From the NCBI RefSeq assembly GCF_905147045.1, contig NC_065908.1, positions 1,860,001 through 1,924,000 on the forward strand: DNA of 64,000 nucleotides, in the 5' to 3' direction. This DNA is from Nymphalis io. Lineage: Eukaryota > Arthropoda > Insecta > Lepidoptera > Nymphalidae. The notes beneath the pieces are model-generated. The model did not search any database. It worked only from the letters and a program-made list of their open reading frames with translations, and was not told where the DNA came from. This document shows positions 11,701 to 20,700 of the stretch, piece after piece. Within the stretch, counting starts at the first letter, position 1, and the number at the start of each line of letters is the position of its first letter. Both the position numbers and the translations under genes were made by a program.

Positions 11701-14700
11701 CATTTTGGTAGTAGTACACATTTGAATTTAGCAAGTGCCATTCGCTTAAGAGTTGATTTCTTTATGCGACTGATATCATCTACGGCGCTGTGTATTGATG
11801 TCTACTAAACTTATAGTCAAAGCAAATGTATGTACACTTTTAAAACCAAATTCGACTAGAGAGAGTTCAGATGTACCAATGGATTTTAAATTGTAAAAAT
11901 GCGTATTCTAGGTTAGCTATGAGCCAAACTTAAAATGAAAAAAAAAGATAATTTTAAAAATACATAATGTTTAAATTAAAAAATGTAACAAAATTTTGGT
12001 CTCTTGTCAATAATATTTTTTGTTCATAGTGATTTTGATTCTCGTGTCACAAAGAGCGGAAATTAAGATAATACAGATGTTTGGTCCGGATTGGATGATT
12101 AATAATTTGGAGAAAGAACTATTAAAGCAGAGGGGCAATGGACCAACATACTTGGAGATACTCATTTGCATTTATGTTTTGGGTCAGTATTTAGTAAAGT
12201 TATTAGCACAGTTGTTTAAGCTTTTTAAACATGAATTTTCGACTAAAATTTTAAATAAAAAAATAAACCGTTACGTCATGTGTAGTGCCGGTCTTTACAT
12301 TGATGAAATAAAGCGAAAGCATTTATTGATAAACGTTTCTTTTTCAGGTTTTATATGGCAAGAGACCCACGAAATATACGTCCAAGGCATTCGTTGCTAT
12401 CTCCGGAACATGTGGAATTTTATCGACTTCACTCGAAATTCACTCTACGTAGCTGTCGCTGTATTACGTTTCGCTGCATATATACAGCAAAACGCAGAAA
12501 TACAAAGAGACCCTCAAACGAAGTATATACCAAGGGAGGACTGGGACGCTTTCGACCCACAGCTAATCGCGGAGGGGCTGTTCGCAGCGGCGAATATATT
12601 CAGGTATGATCCTTCATTTCTGAAATTAATCTTATTAAAGACTGATATTCCAAAAAAAAACAATGGTTTTACGCTATTTTTTTTTTATAGACCAGGAAGG
12701 CGGACGAGCATATGGGCCACCTGATGGTAAGTGGTCACCAACGCTCTTAGACATTGGCATTGTAAGAAATGTCAACCATCGCTTACATATCCAATGCGCC
12801 ACCAACCTTGGGAACTAAGATTTTATGTTCCTTGTGCCTGTAATTACACTGGCTCACTCACCCTTTAAACCGGAGCACGACAATATTAAGTACTGCTATT
12901 TTGCGGTAGAATAAATTATATAATTATTAATATAATTATAAATCAATATACCGTAACAGCCTGTGAATGTCCCATTGCATTTGCTTGCCTTTAGCAATAG
13001 GCCTCCTCTCCTCTTTTTGAGGAGAAGGTTTGGAGCTTATTCCATCACGCTGCTCCAATGCATGTTGGTGGAATACACATGTGACAGAAATTCAGTGAAA
13101 TTAGACCCATGCATAAGAATCTGCTTGGATCTATTATTCGATTTGACTATACATGTTGTTTTGTTTCAGTGCTCTTAAGCTGGTCCATCTGTTTTCTATT
13201 AATCCACACTTGGGACCGCTGCAAATATCTCTAGGACGCATGGTTATAGATATCGTCAAGTTCTTCTTCATTTACAGTTTGGTTCTCTTCGCATTCGCTT
13301 GTGGTAAGTTAGTTTGTAATATAAAACCTTCATTTTAAATAATTAGGTTCGATTAAGACTTCTACTACAATAATTTTGAAATCGGAATATGTTGCTGCAA
13401 ATGTTGTTTTTACTATTATAATAAATAATGTATTTTGGTACGATTAAACAAACTTATTATATAAAAAGGAATGTAATTTATTTAAGATACTTTACCTGTA
13501 TTCGTTTTATATGTAACTACAATCAGGTCTGAACCAATTACTATGGTATTTCGCTGACTTGGAAAAACGTAAGTGTTATGTATTACCCGGCGGACTACCA
13601 GACTGGGATAATGCGGGCGATTCGTGTATGAAGTGGCGTAGCTTTGGAAAGTGAGTTTTATGATGAAATTAAAACTAGGTACTAGTTAAATTAAAATATA
13701 GTGTAATAAAAATAGTTTTTTTTTTATTGTGTTGAATTTGAAAAGGCACTGCTGTGCGCGTATATTGATATTAAGCGTTAGTATTTTTATGCTAGAATTA
13801 TCTGCTGAAATGAGTACTGTCTTTATAGTTATGTTCTAAGTGCTTATGTTAAACTAGATTTCTGTTTGCACAGTATCAAATTTATAAAAGAAACTAGTCG
13901 AATATAAGTGAAAAACGAAGTTTGATGTTTTTTTTTTTAAATTACAAACATTCCTGCCAGAAATATCTGCTTCAAATTGCTAATATGATTTATTTAACGT
14001 CTCAAATTTTATTAATAATAACTATAAATCTGCTATTTCCAATAAAGTTCCCTTTATTTATTCCAAACTAATATTCAATTTATTATCTATTAATGCTTAT
14101 AATTTATGTTAGTTTGTTTGGATTCATAAACAATTTGAGAAACCGTAAAAATCTAATTTGTTTGATCGAACATTACGTTGCCACGGCGATAAACTGTTTT
14201 GTCAATTTCGGTGTCTTATTTTTAGTATCAGATAGTTTAATTTGATTGCTTTCGAGAAATTATATAAGTTTATATTATTCTATATTAAACAAAATGGGTG
14301 AAGCTCAATTCGGTGTACGTCACGTGATAGGAGCCCCTGTGGCAACAACAAGACTAGCAGAGCAGTCTCTTGTTTGTATGCCACCAAGAGCCGCTAAGTT
14401 TACTCTTAACGAATGGAAAATGAGCAACGAGCAACGATGTAGAAATACGGAGGATCAGCAGCAATTAGCAGACCGGATATTAGGAGAATGTGAGAGAATC
14501 CGAGAAGAAACAGCAGAGAGAGCTACCATCATGAAAGCGACGTCTGATCATAGAATTGAAGAAAGAATAGGCGATATCGAATTCAACAAAAAAGAACTAC
14601 AGCTACAAAGGAAAGAAATCTGTCTTGAACTTGAGTCTTTAAGCGTCTATAAAACTCGATTGCTGGACTGTCTAGCAGCTCTGCAAACTAATGCTTTGAA

Positions 14701-17700
14701 TATCTGCCGAAAGTGTTTAATGCTTAGAGATGGACGGATTGGTATCGATTTGGTTGTCGATGAAGTTGAACATGCTTTGCAACAAGAGGTCATCACAATA
14801 CTTGGAGGTCAGAGCCTATTAAAGCGGGCTTTGGAACAATTGAACGAACAAATGCGACGCCTTCGATCTACGAGATATCTTTTAGATCGTGATCTTCAAT
14901 ATAAGCAAGCAGCAATAGATATTGACAAAGGTTCTCTATCACTTAAACCGACTGATTTGTGTTTAGCCGTTTATGAAGGTTACACAAATCTTGACCCAGC
15001 GAATATATCTGCTGAGGAATATAACGCTTATTCAGCTAAAAATATTCAATCCGCCGCCAGAGAGGTAACCAGTGCTCGTCCTATACGTATATTTATTGAC
15101 ACTTTGCTGAAGCAAGTTATTGATGATCTTTGGAGTGCATATAACAAATGTAATCATGAGTTTAAAGAACGTATCGAAGAAACAAAGCGAGCTAAAGCAA
15201 AACTTGAAGATATGCATCGCGAAACAACAGAAAAAATTGCTGACATGCAAAATAATATATTGGAATTGCAGAAAGCTTTATCAGCTAAAGAAGGACACGT
15301 TGGATTAGCACATACGAGGCTCGGAAGACGGGCTCAACGAATTGGTGCAGAATTGGTCAAAGACCCTCCCGGGCAAGCATTGTATTATGAATGTGAAATG
15401 CTACGTCATAGCACTGAACAGCTCCAACAAATGATGCATGAAGCGAATGCCGCGTTACGTTATTTACTTCAGAGTCAAATTCAATTGGAAGAAGATATAA
15501 ATGTGAAAATGAATACTTTGAAAATAGATGAAGTAGATTGTATGACGTTGCGTGCTACTATGGACTACCACGCATACTGAAACCATGTTTAGTGTTTACC
15601 TTGTAGTTATTGCTTGCGTTGTATTGAAGTTGTGGGTTTAGAAAATGTATCGTAGCAATTTGCCTTAATCTTTCTAACAATTAAACTGCCATTTATTGTC
15701 GATGTGTAAGAAAAGATAAATCCATTTTTATATTCTGTCTTCAATTCCTTGAACCTGTAAATTGATTTTTTTATAATCATATCTGAACGTTTTAAAATAT
15801 TTATTAAAATAATAAACATAAGTTATATACCTGTCATATTTTTTTAATGCTTTCCATTCAGTTTTGTAGATTCTAATATTTTTTTAAAGTTTATTTTTGT
15901 TTATCTTCCTAATTCAAAATAACATCGGTGTAATTTTATTATTGATTGTTTATTTTACTAGTGTCTTTGAAGCATCTCAGTCACTATTTTGGGCGTCCTT
16001 CGGAATGGTTGGCCTAGAAAACTTTGAGCTGGCAGGCATCAAGAGTTACACGCGTTTCTGGGGTCTCCTCATGTTCGGATCGTACTCCGTTATCAATGTT
16101 ATCGTTTTGTTAAACTTGCTCATCGCCATGATGTCTAATTCCTATGCAATGATCGATGTAAGTAGTAACTCAAAAATATTTATCGTTTAATAAATCATAA
16201 TAAATGAATGACACGTTAAGACGGTTATTTACTTTAGGAAGGCCAACGAACAAGGTACTGATAATAAGTGGTTATCATTGTCCATAGACTAACAAGACAG
16301 AATTGCAATGCTATTTTTATACCATTATCCGTTGATAAACAATAGCTATTTTATTTTAAAAATTTCAAAGATATATTTAACGTAAATCAATTCTGTACAC
16401 ATAGGAAACGTCGTTTGGCTAATTTTTACTAAATTTGACGAACAATGAAATATTTGACACATTTCATTGACCGTTAAATGGATTTTAATATATTTAATTG
16501 TATTCAACTGTTCACGTTACTCGTTATCACGTTAATATAATTATGTTTATCAAAAATAATAATACGTTGTTAAATGTCTTCTTAAATTATTTGTAGGAAC
16601 ATTCGGATGTCGAATGGAAATTCGCCCGAACCCGTCTCTGGATGAGCTACTTTGAAGAAAGTTCTACTCTGCCACCTCCCTTTAATATTTTCCCGACACC
16701 AAAAAACATCATGAAGCTGCTAGGCTTGAAGAAAAAGGACCAGTCAAAGAAATTAGAGGTAAAATAATAAATAAAAGAAAAATATATTAATAATACCAAT
16801 ACTTTATTGCTAATTACGTCAAAATTGTGTAAATTTTACAGGTTTTCAGAACTTATATTATTAATTAAAATAAAAAAAACCATAATTTATAACTTTGTAT
16901 AAGTATATTAAAATGATAATGCAACCGCCTGATATTGCTTAGTTAATTTACATCTCAGCATGTATACAGTTTTATTAAAAGTCGTTGAAATATTAGACGA
17001 TAAATTTTATATAATAAATAAAACTTGCATTTATATAATCTACTTATAATTAAAGAGATTGAATAATAGAGAGGACAATCAATAAAAACACTTAAAACGT
17101 AAAAAAATCAACAAGTTTTAAAATCCATATTAAATTCTTTTATTGTTAAAAAGATAGAAATGGATAACTCATAAAGAGGTAGACGTTATGGCATATAGTC
17201 ATTTAAATTTTAAGAAATTGGATAATGAAGAATTTGGGCCATTTATATTAATAATTATCCATCAAATAATCCATCATCAGCCACTCGCAATCCACTGCTG
17301 GCCATAATCCTCTCCCAAAGTTCGCCGAGTCTTGGTCCTCTGCCTTCAGCATCTTATTGGATCCCACAACCTTTTTCTTATTCTTACCATATATATGAAA
17401 CAATTGTATTTTAGTAGACTAATGGTAAACTTATACACGAGGCAATAAGTGTGTCAAATTACTGCTCCAACTGGGAATTTCACGACAGACAAACATAACA
17501 ACTTTTTAGTAAATGTATTATTTCGGTTCTTCTCGGTAGAATCTACATTCCAAACCGGTGTAAGCTTTAAATTTAATTCAATAATTTAACATGACGATTT
17601 AAATGTGGGTTAATGAGCGTACTTAAATAATTTAATTTTTATTTCGATTAAATAATAATAGTTGATTAATTACTTAATAAATATTAATACTAATTTATTA

Positions 17701-20700
17701 AACAGGAACAGAAAGAAAAGGATGATGTGCGTTATACTGCAGTAATGCGCGCTCTCGTATGGCGTTATGTATCAGCTATGCATAGACGAATGGACGATGA
17801 TCCAGTAACAGAAGACGACATCAATGAGCTGAAAGGAGATGTATCATCTTTAAGATATGAGCTTCTAGAAGTATTCGAGAAGAATGGAATGGATGTTTCG
17901 TTCACTGACAGGAAAGAAAAGAGTGAGTGCTTGTAGATAAAAAATGTAATTATTACGATAATATTAATTAAATACACTTAAGTATCCCACACGATTGAAT
18001 AATAATATTCACTTTCCTGGCTAGCTTGTTAAGCCGAAATCGCTCAGTGAATAGAAAACACGAATTTTATCCAAAGATCACAAGTGCAAATCAGCGATAA
18101 GACTATAACGGAGATTTATTTAAAAATAAATAAATTCATAAAATAATCATAAAAATTTATTTATTTAAAAATAAATAAATTCAACTTAAACTAATATAAC
18201 TTATACCGTATGATTTGAATCTGGTCATTGTATTATTTGTATCATTTATGATTTTCAAGTTGTATTTGATATTTTTTATTTACTGGTAGTTTCATAAATA
18301 ATTCAAGCAATAAATCAAATAGTATATAAATTAAGAAAATATCATAACCTTACACATAATCTGCTTATATTTGATACAGCCGTTCTCGCGAAACGTATGA
18401 AAGTCTGGGAACGTCGATTAATGAAAGACTTCCAAGTGACTCCGGTGTCAGTGGAGGATGATGGGAAGCCTGTGCACGAGGACAGCCTCGCCAGGTTCAG
18501 GAGGATCGCCAAGATGGCTGCAGCTGCTGCTTCTGGCTCCAAGTGGGATCAGACACTGGCTGCGACTGGGATATCGTAAGTATTTTGATGAAGCATATAT
18601 ATTGCTGAAGCAGACGTTATATTACAAGTCTTGCTTTGTCTGGCAAAATATATATGTCCTTTTTAAACTCGTGTCAATTTATTTATTAATTTGATTGTTA
18701 TAGGTCTCAAATTGGTCGATGTCGCACTCGGCAATCGGTCAAGAAACAGCAGAACTTGCAGCGCGCGATCGAAGAAGCTAAGAAATTGGTCATGCATTCA
18801 CCCATGCCCGGTATGCTTTTTATTTATTTATTTTTAACGCTGAAAAAACGCGTTACGCGGTTCCCCCACGGGGACAGTGCGGGAGGTATGTGGGGCTCGC
18901 CGGTGTCCAAGGTGCCGAGTGCGTCCCAAACATCGGATTACCCACTAAAAAACCAGCGGTACCCTTTCCGTTTTAACGTGGAGCGCCACAAGATCGCTTT
19001 CGCATGCTACCGTGATGCCCGGTATGCTTATTCCAACCTTGTGCTTCAATCATTAAATTATAACATTAAAACAACTATGATGTAAAGAAATTGCGCGTGC
19101 ACGTGATAGAAGTTAACCTTTTTAAAGATATATATCTCTTTCTTTATCATTTTACATCACATCTTTCTTCTCTTTCATGTAAAGAAATGCCTAAGCGTGA
19201 CGTTAGACATAGTCTTTCTAGAAGTATATTGCTAGAATTCTCATTCAATTATATAAAATTGCATATTTTTTACTGTGATAGATTATATAATATAGCGATA
19301 AGTTATTACATGTGTATGTGTTCAGGTTCAAGGGCAGCGTCTCCAATAGAAATGCCAGTGACTCCTGGTCACACTATCTTAGAGCTCATCAAGGATATCT
19401 CCACTGAGATTAAGGAACAGAACTATTCCAGTACAAGTATGCCCAGATCCCCGTGGAGAGGAGAAGCAGGTAAATAATAAGAATTAATATTAAGAAAAAG
19501 ATGAATTTTTATTTATTACTTTAAAAAATTAAAACTTATAAAAAAAAATTTTAAAATCTATTTAGCATACTAACATGAATTAAATAATGAATTAACTTTA
19601 CTTTTATTAATATTTTCAAATCTGGTTTTGAAAATATTAACAAAAGTACTTAAACTTAAGTAAGTTACTTGAAATTTTTAAACATTTAAAAAGAGATCGA
19701 TACAATACCACCTATATTACTCAAAAATCCTTTAAAATGTTCTACGTGAATTTGACTTTTCGAAAGTTCTTAAATTTTTTTGTCATAAGTTGATACTTAG
19801 AAAACAAAAAATAGAAGATACATATATAATTACGATATATGAATGATCAATGATCAGTGGATTGTCTTACTTGTTGAATTGATCGCGAGGTAGTTACAAT
19901 AAAATAGTATTGATTTTTCGTTCCTGTACAAATAGGACCCGATACTCTAATTTCGGACTTTTTTTTAATCCAAATTAACAACGTTTTGTCTGTTTACATA
20001 CATTCAAAAATACTAATAGCTTTTATAATTAAAATGCGAAATATTTGTTTTTCTAATTAACATATAAAGTATTTAAAAAGTACCGACAGAAAGATACTGT
20101 AATTACTTTTTTGACAAGGAAAAATATATCTTATAATAGTGACTTTATTTTTACGAACTTGTAAATATATTTTTAATTTCAGGTCCTAGTGGTGTACTAC
20201 CGAAAGTAAGAGTCCTGTCCCCAAATGGCGTTCAGAGCAGGACACTCTCTCCTATTCCTAGAGGATCAAGCCCCACTCCTTCCAGGGTACCGTGTATTAT
20301 CTTTATTTATCTATTAGCCATAAGACTTGGCAGATAAATTTATTGTAAAATTTTATTAATCATCCAGGTATCAAATACAAATGTATCAGAGCGAGACGGA
20401 AGTCAGAGTCCTGTTCTAAGACCAGTTAGCCCCAGTGGAAGTGACAGATGTCAACCAGGTACGTAAATTCCCGGAGCTATAAATAATGCAGTTTTGTGCG
20501 TAAATTAAAATTCCTTGAAAATATGTTTTTCATCCATCAATTAAACGTTAAAACTATTATCGAATTGTCACATTCATGTAATCGAATCGAATCATATTCA
20601 TAGTCGTTAATATTGTATAATAAAAAAGCAAAAGCTCATGATCCATCCCATAACTCTCACAAAACTAGGTTGGCCTATCCATGGCGATTAAACTATTAAG

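Noticed and set aside
14246..14293. Sixteen extra N-terminal codons of the tektin frame
   Set aside because: They are AT-rich, show no tektin similarity and precede a better ATG at 14294.
18811..19021. In-frame exonisation of the retroposon in trpl
   Set aside because: The distance between the two donors is 211 nt, not a multiple of three, so use of the second donor shifts exon 17. It is not part of the main protein.
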